Source of the DNA: Sclerodactyla briareus
Lineage: Eukaryota > Echinodermata > Holothuroidea > Dendrochirotida > Sclerodactylidae
Reading direction: 5' to 3'
DNA: 64,000 bases
NCBI GenBank assembly: GCA_026419785.1
Contig: JAODTK010004276.1
Coordinates: 221,518 to 285,517, forward strand
In this document: positions 22,931 to 36,520 of the stretch, piece by piece
Layout: every line of letters begins with the position of its first letter
Numbering within the stretch: position 1 is the first letter of the stretch
The notes under the pieces: generated by a model
The model's database searches: none
What the model saw: only the letters and a program-made list of their open reading frames with translations
What the model was told of the DNA's origin: nothing
Translations under genes and position numbers: made by a program

Positions 22931-24299
22931 TTTTTTTTTTTCTCTTTTTGCAACACGGCATTTCTCATGCGACTGCGGAAATTGCAACCTACAGCAGCCA
23001 TGCATACGCTCTCCCATTCGCAACCAGATCATCTATGAGTAGCTCTCCACTCCCAAAAACTTCAGCAGATATAGTCTACCTTTGGACACAAAACTGCGTA
23101 ATTGAATTTTTATCGCTTTGATGCAGCATGCTAACTCGCGCGCCCATGAACTCCACCAATATGTAAGTTGGCAAGGGTATAGGGAAAACGAATCCGTAGG
23201 TACTATTTATTATGAACCCCCCGTCCCCCCAGTTGGGCGCGGATGGGAGAAGGGTCGAAGGGAATAGTATCTCACACAACAAGCTTCTTTGAAATATAGT
23301 CTACTATGTTCAATCACTATTAAATTATCAAAAGACCTTACAGGCCTCTGACCTATTACTGGGCCTCGAAAAATGCTGCGGAGTGTGCTGTGGAGTCCTC
23401 TGACTGTTTCCCTTTGCATGTCATGGGTGTTAGAGACGGGTGTCTTGGCTCCAACACGTTTCAACGCTTGTATGGCTGATTATGGAGAGGGTTGTGGATA
23501 TACCGGCTGTGTGTCTCCATTCAGGAGAGTCCGGGTTGTCCAGTGGCGTAGCCAGGATTTATTTGGGCAGTAGGGGGGGGGGCTGGACCATTCCCTATAG
23601 GGGGCGCCATGTGACTCATTAGTGGAGCGCGACCATTGGTTGGCGCGAGCGCACAAGAAAATTTCAGGCAAATAGACCTCCCAGATGGCAGAATGGCACT
23701 CCTGAACCTTTTCAAGAAGCTGAGCAGTGGTATCGCAGTTTTTCGTCAATGACATCTCAAAACGTTGCCAGAGGTACTTTCCTTGCATTCCGTCAGTAGT
23801 CCCACGGAAAGACAACACCATGCCTATTGCGCGCGGGCGTAATGTCTGCCACATTTTGGGGGCAATCACGAATAGAATGTGAACTCATATAGGTAATATT
23901 GAGTAATTCTTTCGCTCTCTTTGTCCAACATCAACTCAAATTTTATCTCATAGGCCTAGCATCTTGTGGAACAATTTTCATTTCCAGACAGCTGTTATTG
24001 CAATTTGGTGGCGATTAGCACACCGGAACACCTATTCCTTCTTCCAAAAATGATTTGTGTGTTTTCACCTAGTCTGAATATAAGCCATTCCTCTGCATTT
24101 TTGGCATTTGCAGGCGGGCGTTGACGCAACTGGGTTGCAATATGCACACCTAAACATCCAGAAACGCGCTTCCGGCATTATTTGCGTTTCACCTTCATGA
24201 TCTTATAGTAACTCAATATTTGTCACTTCAGGTGGTCGTTATGCGATTTTGGCGTGCCAAGATAGAAACACTGAATAACGGCAGGGACCGCGCAGAAGG

Positions 24300-24960
24300 A
24301 AGACGATGCTGTCGCCCCCACGCCCTCCAGCCCCCCACGCCCGCCCCCCCCCCCGTTCTACGCCTCCGGTTTTGGACTGGATTTCGCTGATGATGCTGCA
24401 ATTACTCCCTGAGTTTTGTGGATTCCTAGTTGATGCCCTTGGAACAATTTGTCGGGAGGCAAATCCGTTGGGCCTCCGCGTGTCATGGACCAAGACCAAG
24501 ATCCAGTCTTTGGTGGAAATCTTGGACATGGCTGCTGGGTCTGTCCAGTGTTGGGCGAGAACGTGAAGTCACGATTCATTTGTTTTACCTCGGCAGTGTC
24601 ATTAGTGACTCGGTTCTTGCTAGCCTGAGTTCATCGGCGCATTTGACTGCATATGGAGTCATTTAAATCACTGGATAGTGGGTCTGAGGTCGCGTTATCT
24701 AGAAGAAAAACATGCATGCTCCTGTTTTCTGCTCTATTGTGCTTCCAGTCTTGTTATATTCTAGTGAAGCCTGGGCGCTCCGCTCCCCTTGGGCTGAGAC
24801 GGGCGAGTGATTCCCTTTTTGATTTACTCACTCCGTCGCCTCCTCGGGATGGTGGATGTTAGCTGCCCGATTCGCGTTCGGCAATTGCGCTTCTTTGGGC
24901 ATATATGACGTGCGTCCCGGCGCCGCGAACCACCTGCCGCCGTGTTCTGTGTGAACGGAT
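24300..24960 (+). mobile_element. LINE reverse-transcriptase C-terminal fragment
   Basis: Conceptual translation gives LVDALGTICREANPLGLRVS and WTKTKIQSL, the thumb-side block of a LINE reverse transcriptase ('PLGL.VSW.KTKIQ'). Then, in other frames, come FKSLDSGS and SEAWALRS-like words of the segment that normally reads ..LPVLLYGSETW. Stops and frameshifts are frequent. The YADD box expected just upstream has been lost to a G/C-rich insertion. Confidence 0.75.
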
Positions 24961-24999
24961 CCGTTGGGTTTGGGGCCATAGTGTAGTATAGTAGGTTGA

Positions 25000-27900
25000 G
25001 TCTCGTCTATCCCCGACATGCTCAGTGATCAATCTCCGCCACGTAATCACACTTGCGTAAGGTTTATTGCTCCTCGAAACTGTTAATGTTATGTCTTGAA
25101 TTGCGATTTGGATTTTTCCGAGCAAGGTAGTTACTGGTCTCCCAACTGGCTTATAGTATGTCTCACTCTCTCTCATAGCGATCTTCGCTGGAGCTTCTTC
25201 TTGATGTTCCCTCGCGACGTGACCAAAATATCCTCAAACGTCTATGTGCTACAACTGAAGACAAGGGATTTGATTGGTCACATCATACATATGTTCGTCG
25301 TTGGGTTCCAATTGTTATTGGTCCAACTGATGTTGAGAACATTGGCTGATAGTCTTCTTTGGAAAGTGTCAATTTTGTGATCAATATTCTTCGTTTTACC
25401 CCACAGTTCACAGTTATACAGAAAAAATACTCTGTATAAAGGTCATCGAAAATCCGTACTTGATGCTTGTACTTACTGGTCTGCTTTTGAAAATTGTTGA
25501 TAGAGTGATGAAAGCATTGTTTTGGTTATACCAATTCTTCTGTTGCTGTCTTCTTCGGTTCCTACAATCTTCCTACATATTTACATTTCTTCAAGTTTCA
25601 TTGCATTTGCTTGTGATGTGAGAATTGCCAGTTTTCGTGCTGTTTATTATTTTTAGATTGCTCTGTCATTTTCCAGTCACTCGCTCTTCGAGTCTTGTAA
25701 TAAATATTTCCCAGTCGATGCCCAGAGATATCATCAGCGTATTGTTTGTTCCACGGTGGAAAAAGTTGTCGGTATTACTATTTTCGTCTGTAGTCATATC
25801 AACTACCTGAGATGGTTGGATAACTGCATCAATGTCATCTTCATCCGATTTCAAATAGTTGGCCAGGGGGGGGTATGTATAAGAATATTCCCCTCGCACT
25901 GTCACCCTGGTGGGACCCGATGTTCGTGCCTGAAGGATTTTCCTATTTTGCCGTCTAATTTGACCGTGACATTGTTCAGTAATAGTGAAATGAGATCGAG
26001 TTCGTCGCTCTCGAGGATCTGTTACAAAATCATTTATTCGTGTTCCTCTTGGAATTGTATCGAACGCCTTGCTCATGTCAAGGCAATAGAAGGTTTGATC
26101 GTTTCTCCATTGAGTACGGCTTTTCTGTTAAAATTTTGAAAGCGAACACGAGCTCTGCAGTGATCTCCCTGAGGTATAGGCCTGTTTGGGTGACGGGAGT
26201 TATGTTCATCAATGAGGGGGCTGATTGCTCCTTGTAATCAAATTGGAGGATTTTTCCTCAGGGTTGAAAGTAGATAACAGTTTTAAATTTTCTGGTGGGC
26301 CTTAATAGTATTTTCCTGGTTTTTTTTGAAATGGGTGTTAAGATTCCTTGTTTTCAATTTCTTAATTGTATTTCCTCCGGTTTCGTATGTTTTCATTATC
26401 ACAGCTATGTTATTTATGGTGCATGGGGGGCATATTTTGAAGATGTTCAGCTGTATTTGGACACAACCTGGGGATTTATTATTCTTCAATGATGCAACCG
26501 CTCGTTTAATTTCATCTGCTCAAATGGTTGCTTTTAGTTTTCCTTCCTGGAGCAACGTTGTTTTTGGTTCCTGGGTTGTTACCGGTTGAAAGTGTTTTTC
26601 AAAATGTTGGCTTGTTTTTCTTTATTTTTTGCATCTTTATCTCCAACGATTTCATCTCAATTTCTAATTGAAATTGGATCCTCCTTACTTTTTTTGTTGC
26701 ACTACTTTGTATTGCCTTAAAGAAGCGATGAGAGTCATCCTTACTATTTTCAATTCAGTCAATTTCGCATTATTTGTTGTTCATGTGGCTGCTTTGACTA
26801 GTGAATGCCTGTTTTTGATTATTTATTCCGTTTAGTTTTTAAACCTCTCTTCTTAGGTCTGTCTTTACGTTGCCGATTTGAAGTCTGAGATCTTTCTGTT
26901 TGTTTGATAAGTCTGCTATTTCAGTTTATTGAAAACGAACTTTCCTGTGTGTGGGTTATTTTCAGCATTTTCTAGGCAAGAATGAGATTTATTCCAGTTC
27001 GCTTTGAGGGACTCAGAAAAATTTTGCTTCATTCAGAGCCTTGTTTAACACTTTCCATTGTAGTCAATTGTGTCGTCTTGTGATTTAAGATGACTTGAAT
27101 TACTACTTCTAACCCCTTATTGACTGGATAAATTTTTCCTTCTCGTTGAGCTGTTTTGGGTGAAAATACGTATGAATTATTTTTGTGATCAGTGTTGATA
27201 TGAGGCATTGTATGCTCGAAGCGTCGGTGTTAAAAGATTTGAAGTTTAATGGGGCTATGATATAGTCAATTTGACTTTGAGAGGTTTCTGTGGTTATTAG
27301 TAGGAAATTACCTCCGTATAATTTGATATGCTCAATTTGTGGCTTGTAGAAATATTACATAAGTAGAGATTGTTTCGCACAATGAGATCTTTTAACAATT
27401 CACCATTTGTATTTTGGTTTACCTGTGGTAATATTTTCCGATGGGTTTTGGATGGAAGTTGGTTGGATGATGCCGACTTCGCGTTAAAATCACCACTAGT
27501 ATTGTTCCTTTTTGTTGATTGTATTCACTAGGTTTTCTAGATTTTGATCGAATTGTCTGTTTCTCAGGATTCTTGTGAGTTAACAACCGAGGTTGGGGGC
27601 ATATGCATTTATTAATATGTTAACCCAAGGGGTGGGACTTTATTTTGATAAGTTCTATAAACTGTCAATAGAGCAAGGCGATCTGATAATGGTTTTGGAA
27701 ATACAATCAATTCCTCTCATTAACAAAGAAACACGCTCTCCGTGATAAAGGAATTACTACAACAGGCACCTTTGAAAACAGTTAATGAAATGGATGGTCC
27801 CCCCCCTTTGACCTGCACGCTTAGTATCTTGATGTCCGGCTGGTCCTTTAATTTTTGTCTCTGGATGGCGGTGACATCGAGGTTGTATTTCCAGAGGTCC

Positions 27901-28000
27901 TTCACTAAGGTTCCAGTTGTTTGGTCTTCTTTGGTATTCCCACGACAGTTGAGAGTGCAATTTTAAATTGTGTCCGTTGTTCCGAATTCCATAACGATAG
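25000..28000 (-). mobile_element. Degenerate LINE (endonuclease plus reverse transcriptase), minus strand
   Basis: Read from about 27,965 leftwards: VKDLWKYNLDVTAIQ (start of the APE-type endonuclease), INAYAPN (27,593-27,612), SGDFNAK, SQSQIDYIIAP (27,251-27,280), then RT motifs MSKAFDTIPRG (near 26,070) and a GVPPG box. The YADD box reads SDEDDID near 25,840, so the catalytic motif is damaged. WRRLITEHVGDRRDST near 25,020 resembles the C-terminus. There are many frame breaks, so this copy is dead. Near-full length, about 3 kb. Confidence 0.8.
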
Positions 28001-31000
28001 AACGATCCAAAACAGATGAGAAACTACTCCCCTTGTCTATGTCCTAATAATGTCTCTCTGTCCGAGATATCGTAATACAGAAAACAAGTTCTTGAGATGT
28101 CGGACAATTCCGGTTTGCAAATAATAGTTCCGTTCATATAATAATATTGATCCAATCCTGCATATAACAAACGACTGTGGTAGGCGATAGTATAGGTTTT
28201 TCGTCGTCGATATGACCGATCCGTTGGATTTCAAAAAATGCTGCTCGACTGAAATAGCTTCGCGACTGGCATATTACTGGCAATAGGTAATCCCAAATAG
28301 ATTATCAATCCGTTGACGGGAGCAATAAACCTTGGTATAGATTGAACGCGTAGAGTTCACATAAAGTAGCGAAAAAACAAAAAATTGGGCCATAGAGTAT
28401 AATTAACTGCGAGAGTGCGAAGTTATTTTGTACGCGCTGATCGCATGAGGCCTAAGTCTATGTAAAATTTGCAGGCCCCCATTACCGGTCCGGGCAAAAT
28501 GGACATTTGCCCGGAGCTGTTGCGTCTGCGTGAGACGCAATTGTTCAAGCGCTATATCATGTACAAAATCCCTATGCGGGCCCGACGCAGAACACTACTT
28601 TTCAGGACGCGCCGCACCAACACCCCATTAAATCACAATTTCCGAAACGAACCGGTAGGATACGCGCGTCTTTTTACAGAAGCGCGTTCAAAGATGCTCG
28701 GAGCGAGCTATTGCGCGTGTACCTGATGATGCGTATTTCGGTACAAAAAACCGGGCAATCGATGATGGTTTTATACGCGGCATATGCTGAGCAGTTAAAT
28801 ACGAAGGTTGTATGTAAATATGTCGTGTGTGGTGTAGCTCTTTCTTGAACGCGCGCGTGCCGAAACAGTCCGCCCTCTCGTTCTTAATTATGCTCTATGG
28901 TTGGGGGCCGACCGCCGGGACGCGCGCCCTGTAGCTCGTGGTGGCGCAGCTTCGTGGTACCTCAGGGAGTTTGCAGGCAGGCCCAGGCCTGGTCGCTCGC
29001 CCGGAGGAGGCCGAGGCGATTGGAAGTGGCGGGTGGATACGGCGTATGGTGGCTTCCAGGCATGGCACGGGCATGTGCTCCTAGCAGGTTAGCCTCCTAT
29101 GAGTGAGTGAGTGAGTGAGTGAAATATCACACCTAACTTCAGTATTTATCTGCCTATTCTGTGCCAGTAGCGCTTAGCTGCATGGACAGTGATACCCTCC
29201 CACAAAGCATGCCAGTGTTCTGAGAGAATCAGTATGTACTAGTGAAGACTGGAGAGACGTGTTTCGAGAGAAGACGGTATGGGGGAGGGTGTAAAACAAC
29301 AGAAGGGAGGGAGATAGGTGGCACCGATTTTCCGAGCGCGCGATTTAATAGAAAGAAAATTCAGTGAGCCCATAGTAATCACTTACTGAGTACATGAGTA
29401 GGAGGCACTTAGCTGCATTCAACCGCCGAGATTCAGGTGAACATATAATCACAGGCTCGGTACCCTGAAGTTTCATGAGGTACCCGTTGGGTTATTGGAG
29501 ATAGGGTCGGCACGGCCCATGCTAAAACATGCGAGTGCCACACTGACACTGTACTTTGCGGTGTGCATCCTCAGTTGCAACACCCCCATGCCAACACATA
29601 CGTAGGCAAAGTGAGCTGAGGTGTATTCCAGAGCGATTCTGCGCAAGGGCGCAATCATCTGTTGGAGTGACAGTGAGGAGGGGGGGGGGGGGGTATAGGG
29701 CTGGGTGGTCTACGAGCGCCAGTCCCGGTAGTGCCTACTGCACGGCGAGTATCGGTTGAGCAGACCGCGCAGGGAAGTATCAATCAATTCTATTAGTGGA
29801 TTAATACTGACCAGCGGCTGGATTCCATGGATGCGTATGCGTTATCCGGGAGGATGGAAAATCAAATATTTACGAAACCGAAAACTTTTTTCAGAGAGAA
29901 AACACTGCAAGTTATGCGAAAAGACCCATAAAAAGGCAAGCACCCCATCAGGAAATTGTCGTTACTTGGCTTTTTAAGGGAAGATATTCCAAGAATTCCT
30001 CGCGTTGGTTCGAGACGTATCGCATGGTACATGTGCCTACGGCGTTGTTTGCCTTAATTCATATTTTTGCTTCGTGGAACCAAGATCTATTTTTAAATAG
30101 AACACATTAAAACACAAGCCCCCGCTACGTCACGTAAATTTTGTAATCCAAAAGTGGTTTCATTAGGTTTCAAGATCATGAGAAGGTTGTGTATATTTGC
30201 AACCTCACGATGTATTATGAGCTGGGAGGGGGGGGGGGGCAATGAGGCAGAAATTTCCCATAGAGATGCGGAGAGGCTGGAGACAGGAGGAGCAACGGGA
30301 CGTATTCCACCTCTAGTAGGCCTACCACGCGCGAAGCGAGAAATTGGTACACGTTTTAGGGCATTCGAGGCGAATTTAGCACAATGCTGTCTTTCTTTCA
30401 TCAAAAAAACCAAGGGGGAACTCAGCAAGGTCATGTCAACCTGGTATTGGATAATGACTACAGATTTTTTTTTTCTCGAACATCACAGATCCATTTGGGG
30501 GCACACGGGAGGGTGACAATGGTTTTCAAGTAGAGGGCCGTTCACTGCCCCTGGCGACACCACTGTGAAGCAGTGCGCAAGTTCCCGGTGACGGGGCACG
30601 AGAGTAACCGGTGAACGTTGGTTGATACAAAGTCAATCAAAAACATGTATTTTTACCAACCCAATGACAAAAAACTGAACAATTAGATTCTGATTGGAAA
30701 CTAACAACACTGTGAAATTCATTAAGGTAAAAATGAATACTCAACAGGGGAACATCACGCGCCAGAATCGCCAAATTTGGGTTGTGGGGTTATAACATGT
30801 CATCTTTTTCATCTTGCTAGTTCAAAGATAGGCTATTCTACCTCGCCATTCCTCTCGCTTGGCATACGTGAGATCGGTTGCATGTCATTGTACTCTTAAC
30901 GCAAATCTCTGCTCAACAGGCAGCACTGGAAGTGTCTCCCAGCATGAGCTCGTATGCGGACTGACGCGTACAATACGAGCTGCTGAGAATTCTGACACCG

Positions 31001-33925
31001 CCCTGCAGTTTCAATCTCAGGTCTGCAGCAAGTCCACACAACAATATCGTTAGCAACTTCGACTTCATAACAGTTTTCTTCTCTACAATAGCATACAACA
31101 TCATGTGCATAAGATGATTCCACTCTTTCATCAAAACTTCTTTTACTACAGTAACTACATGCTCAGCTTTGCTTTCTTTTGTGGTAATCATTCTTATTGC
31201 GCAATCCGTTGGTGGCATATGGGGAACCAGTCTCTTCCAGTGAATAATAAGACTTCCGTGGTAGCAGAGCAGCTGCTTCCAGACTCTGTGGGCTGATTGG
31301 TTGCTGTTGGTTTGCTTCAAATTGACTTCAGATATTGTTTGTCAATTAAGCAGTACTTAGAACGATTGTAGTCAACCTTGTGCTTGTAATAAGCCTATTC
31401 AGGAGATAATAGACACCAATTTAATTAGGAATATCGTGAATAATTTTTGGAGCAAGAAGCAATGATATAGGTACTAACATTCGATTCCAAAACTTGGATA
31501 AGCTACAATTTCGACGCGGGGTGCCACCCTACTATTGATACGTGTACATTTCTTTTTCAGACTGTGTTGTTATTTCGGTTGGTGGTATTTTTCAAGGCAA
31601 ATCAGCTGTTGCCAGTCGTAGCGCTCAGTTCATCATTTCTCAGGTTGCTTGGACACTTTCATTTTAAATCTTTTCTTCCGAGGTTTGTGAAAAGGAAATC
31701 CCGTAAAGCAGCCCTGTACATTGAGTTTTGTGATAGCTAAATTTAGCGCTGTGCCAGCAAAAACCAGGGAGCGTTGGGGCATGACGTTAGGTAGGCCTAG
31801 TACAGTTACACGTTTACGAAATAAACCATCATGAGTAAAACCTCGAGTCTAAACCAGTAACGAGAACAACGTATAGGACAGTGTGGATAGAAATTAACAA
31901 AAAGTGCAGGTGTCGACTGATGTTCGTGCCAGTATAGGCAACAAGGCGGAAATCATTTCCTAGGTAGGGGCACTTTGTAGGTCAGCAGTCAATGGAAGCA
32001 AGCCAGTGTGAAATCAAGATATTAACTATTTGTGGGCTTTGTGCCCACAAATATTGATGAACTTGTTCTTGTCAAGTCAATACCGGGAATTTATTGTATA
32101 CTCTGATCGGCATTGATTGCAAATAATACCCATGAGTACGGGATGTATGAGATGTGTTAGGAATTAGACTAGGGGTACGCTTAGGGTCCGATTCCAATTA
32201 CGATTTGGTCACAAAACGTTTATCATTACAAGCACCTCCTAAGCGTACAGGGCTACCTCATTAACCTGACCCAACCCATAATCCCGAACACTTCCATACA
32301 TCCTGTGTACTTACAACGTGGGGTACATTATGCATGCGGTGTTAGTTTTTTTTTCGGGGAGCGCAAGCCAAAAATCAGTGGGTCCGAACCTAAGTTTCGG
32401 CCCCTTAAAAACCCACATTTCTGAATCCTAGGGGTTCCAGCTCTATTTTCAGGGGTTCCGATCATTAGAGGTCAGCATTTCTTAGTGCATTATTTGCAGG
32501 TCAGGAACTGATGTTGCTTGTCGAGTGTCATATACTCGCCTAGCCTCGGCCTATACCATTCAGCCAGTGGCCCATGCACACCAATCAAGAGGGAAGATCC
32601 CAATCTAGCGAATATTTTGCAGAAGTGCATACAATCCAAGTCTTCCATCAGCCCCATATTCGATTTCAGATACGTTTAGCATAGCACAGCAGTATAAGCT
32701 GCAGGAAGAGACCCCCCAATATACTGTCCACATCGATACTATAATTGAAGAAGAAAGGGTTCAGTGCTCAACATTCTGACAGAAGTTTTCTTTCCAGAAA
32801 TAGCAATCATAATGATCTCTACGTAGCTTAAGGTATGCTCAATGGCATAAACCTTGTCCTTAAGGCCTACGTTTTAGGCTAAAGTATCGTCGCTAGCTAC
32901 GCTTCAGGCAACAAACAAAAAAACTAGAGTGAGCTAGCTAGATGTTATGTTGACACACTGATATTTAAGCTAAGTCCAGGGCCTGTAGTACTGCTTAGGC
33001 CTCTGCCCACAGACAGACATAGCATAAGCCAATCTTGAGTTGGTGTAAAATAGCCTTAAAATCCTGCATACATTCCAGCACTTGCAAGTAACAGAGTGGA
33101 GTAGTAGACTAATACTAAACTTATAAGGTATAACTAGCCATGCCCTCAACAGTCGATTATAGCTGGGCTTGAGAGACCAATGTTAGGCCTAGCGTTATCC
33201 TTCAGTACACAAAAAAAGCCTATGGGAAACCCCCAAAAACCAATCCCCAAAACATTGTGACAGAATTTGGCCCGAGACTTCTAACTATTATTAGTTTGAG
33301 AAATCTGTTGCTGTGACCATCAAAAAGATAGAGAAATTGATCATCACTCCCTCGCCAAAGTTAACGAAGTAAGAGAATAATCTAGCCTGCGTATGGAGAA
33401 AAACTAAACAGTCTAGAAACTCATGAAGCCTAGCAGTAGCACTTGTCCTAGTCCTGTTGTTGGTGGCCTTGTGTTTATGACACTTTTCAATTGCACTACA
33501 AGTAAGTTGGGAGGAAACTATGCAGGCAAACTCATCTAAAAAAAAATCTGAGCATAAAATTTCTGTGCGTCCGAGCAGGGGGACTTGGAGACACATGCGA
33601 GGGACTATTGTTGTTGTGTTTATGCGACCAAACACGTAACAATTGCGTCCTGGACGCGCAGACGCGCAAAAAGCGCCCCTGGCGGTTTCCACGTGTGGCA
33701 TGACCACGATCCCTGAAGATCAGTGCGGAAATGTATTATGTGGTGAGAAAAGTCCTCAATTGGGTTTACCTCACCAAATAAAGAAGAAGATGCAGCATAT
33801 ATACATGATTCTTGTTATGCCACAGTTTGCATCAGTTCCATGGAATGATACTGAAAATGGAATGCTTGAAGTTATTACTATTTCACAGCTCAGCAGCTAT
33901 ATAACGTAATATAACACAATATCTA
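28001..33925. other. Mostly unassigned intergenic sequence
   Basis: A GC-rich block at 28,900-29,095 ends in (TGAG)n at 29,100-29,121, which looks like a LINE 3' end, but I cannot assign the peptide. Poly-G runs occur at 29,680-29,692 and 30,226-30,239. A CpG-rich patch at about 33,625-33,710 could mark a promoter or non-coding first exon for SEC61G, 3.4 kb downstream; this is only a guess from position and composition. Confidence 0.45.
30913..31320 (-). other. Open frame of 135 codons, unknown; possible transposon-protein fragment
   Basis: It is uninterrupted on the minus strand in otherwise stop-rich DNA. The peptide has LVPHMPPTDCAIR, faintly like the LPPT.....H segment before the Cys-rich tail of some invertebrate transposon proteins, and an overlapping frame reads VCYCREENCYE. 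I do not recognise a family with confidence, and it may be chance. Confidence 0.2.
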
Positions 33926-33929
33926 AAGT

Positions 33930-34282
33930 TGTATATATAGCGCTTTTCCTTCTCTTCAATATTTCACCAAGATTTCCCCTGTTCTTAGTGAGTGTGAGGG
34001 TTTTGTCACACGACGCACCATTCCGAGTACGTCACTTCACATCGCATTGGCCTGGGGACTCCCTAATAGGGCTGTCACATATGGTCTCACTACTCTTCAA
34101 AAGTCATCTCACAAGGTACCAACTTAAACACGTGGGTGGCATGGGACATTTCCGGAGACATGCCCTGTCCACCAGCACTACAAAAAAGTCCTCTGGCTAC
34201 TAATGGGCGCCAAACTTGCAATCAAAATGGTGTTTGCTTCCTTGAGCTCTAAACCGACTGAGCTATCTCTAACTATTGAGGT
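33930..34282 (-). mobile_element. tRNA-derived SINE, same family as 5,886-6,273
   Basis: On the minus strand from about 34,280: gatagctcagtcggtttaga (A-box-like), a degraded B-box region, then agccagaggactttt, cccacgtgtttaag, accttgtgagatgacttttg, agagtagtgag..catatgt and cagccctattagggagtcc. All are shared in order with the 5.9-kb copy. The tail ends aaagcgctatatata. It is more diverged than the 5.9-kb copy. Confidence 0.85.
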
Positions 34283-34590
34283 CTCATGACTCATGAGACA
34301 CCAGTGTTAGCGCTAAGAAAAATCAAGTCAGGGAGGGATTCCCTCCTTGGGAATTTCTTGGATAGGTATTTCTAAATCAAAGAGGGATTTTGCATAAACA
34401 TGCAAATTTAGGCTCAGGTATGGAGCACTATTTTCAATTGAATGGATGGTATTTCCATCCCCATTAAATTTTGGGAGGGATTTTGGAAAAAATAGGCAAA
34501 ATCCCCTCTTCCTCCCACCCCTCCCCACCCTTCAGCACTACACTGTGAGACACAACATGAAAATATGTCAAATAATTATCCCCTGATAAT
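34283..34590. other. Non-coding, nothing recognised
   Basis: No gene, RNA or repeat match was seen within the window. Confidence 0.5.
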
Positions 34591-34599
34591 TTGCCTAGT

Positions 34600-36520
34600 C
34601 CCATTGCTTCCTCGCCTAGGGTGGTGACTGTTAGAAATTCGAACCTCCGTTGCTCTAATAAAAGTCAAAGGTCAAATAGGTCCCGTTCTAGGTGCAAGAA
34701 CAAGACAAGACATAAAGATAAAATTGTGGCCATTGTGTTTAACTTTAATATCTCGTCTCTGCTAACAAAAGATCAAAGCTTGCTGCCTTAATTGACAATA
34801 CTACCCCTGATATTATACTGGGATGTGAGACAAAAGTTGATGACACCATCTGGACAGTGAAATTTTCCCTCCAAATTATAGCATCTTTAGAAAGACCGTA
34901 CTCGTGGTGGAGGTGGAGTCCTCATAGCTTGTCGCTCCGACTTCATTCTAGCTACTGAAGTTAGTGATATTACTAACTGCGAAATCAAGTGGATTCACAT
35001 CTCCGCTACTCACAATAAATCCCTCGTTTTTGGTGTCTTTTACTGACCCCCAAATTCCCCGACTTTACTATGGACACTCTCCGTCAGAGTATAACTGATA
35101 TGCGTGACAAAACACTAGTTAGCTACACCATATCATTTGTGTGGGGATTTCAACCAAAGCATATGGATTGGAAAACCTTGTCAAACAAGCCTAGAGCCAT
35201 TCATCCTGAATCCTGCAGGAAGTTGATTGAAATTGCATCAGATTTCTCTCTCGACCAAATGGTTTCCACCCCTACTCGTGGTTAGTCTATTCTCACTGGT
35301 GTTACCAATATTTTTTAAATAAACCGACACAGTTACAAATCTTAGAACTAGTCCTGGTTTGAGCACTAACAAATGATCACAACATTATTGTGGCTGAATC
35401 CTGTGTACTTTCCTGTAAATAGGAAAAGACCTAGGACAATCCACCTATGGAAAAGGGGCGACATTACTGGTCTGAAGGTAGCTACTACAACTTTGCTACT
35501 GACTATCTCTGCATTTCCAGTGCTAGGACTATCAATGAGAACTTCCTTGCAATTAAATCTTTTTCTAGAGAGCAAAAAAATTTATTCCACCAAACTGATC
35601 TCGGGTAGGTGGTTTAAATACAAGCTATCCCCTGGTCACTTCAGTTATTAAGAGAAAAGAGCAAGGAGGCAACGGCTATACCGTTTTATCCCCCGAAGTA
35701 GTCTCGTCACAAATTAGGATGTTTGCCGATGATGCTTTGCTTTATCGGCAAATTGATTTCCCCCAATGATCAAAAGGCCTCTTTGCCAATCGGATCTGAT
35801 TGTTTAGCCGAAAAGGGTGCTTGCGGACTGGTGTAGGGAATTCAATCCAAATAGGGTTTTAGGTTCTCACTACAACTTTGAAAAGTAAACCTTACAGATT
35901 TGCTTATAATTTGTTAGGACATAGTCTTGAGTCTGTGAAATCTTCCAGTACCTTGTGTAACTTGGATTTCTAGCTTTGTGGTCTCCTCATATTAGTAATA
36001 TGTCTGCAAAGGCTACTAGGTCTCTGAATTTTCTCTCTCATAATTGCATAATTGCTCTCCCCAAATTAAGGAAAAGGCATATCTTACTTATGTCCGTCCC
36101 AAATGGAGTATCCTCCCAAATTGAGTCTCCACAAACTATTACTGGCAAAAGAAAACATGAGAATATCCAATCTAGGGCTGGCAGGTTGTCACTGGCCGTC
36201 ACAAGCTCTCTGAAAGTCTTTACTGACATTATGTCAACTTTGGGTTGGCCTTCGCTAGAATGTAGACGTAATATTACTGATCTTATACTTGTCATAAAAT
36301 CATCCATGACAAACTTGTAGTTCCTTCTCCAAAAACTATTTTTGTTCCACACACGAGTAGTACTAGAACCTAAACACTCACCGGTCAAGAATATGTCCTG
36401 CAATGTTGGTGCTGCTGGCAACTCATACTTCCCAAGAACCATTTCCAGGTGGAACAAGCTCCCCCCCAGACATAGCCAAATTGGATAATGAAAACACCTT
36501 CAAGAGGGCAAATTTCCAGC
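34600..36520 (+). mobile_element. LINE (CR1/L2-like) with damaged reverse transcriptase
   Basis: Endonuclease blocks: KLAALIDNTTPDIILGCETK (from 34,778), RGGGVLIACRSDFI, and CGDFN (near 35,141). A 35,170-35,285 stretch reads NKPRAIHPESCRKLIEIASD. HLWKRGDITGLKVATTTLL follows. The RT is mostly missing, but FADDALLYR (near 35,720-35,749) is the YADD box. The C-terminal end reads SRWNKLPPDIAKLDNENTFK once frames are followed. The total of about 1.9 kb is short for an element that normally exceeds 3 kb. Several frameshifts make it inactive. Confidence 0.8.

Noticed and set aside
33291-33707. 138-codon minus-strand open frame
   Set aside because: No recognisable domain, signal or repeat; it overlaps a CpG-rich patch on which chance frames are longer.
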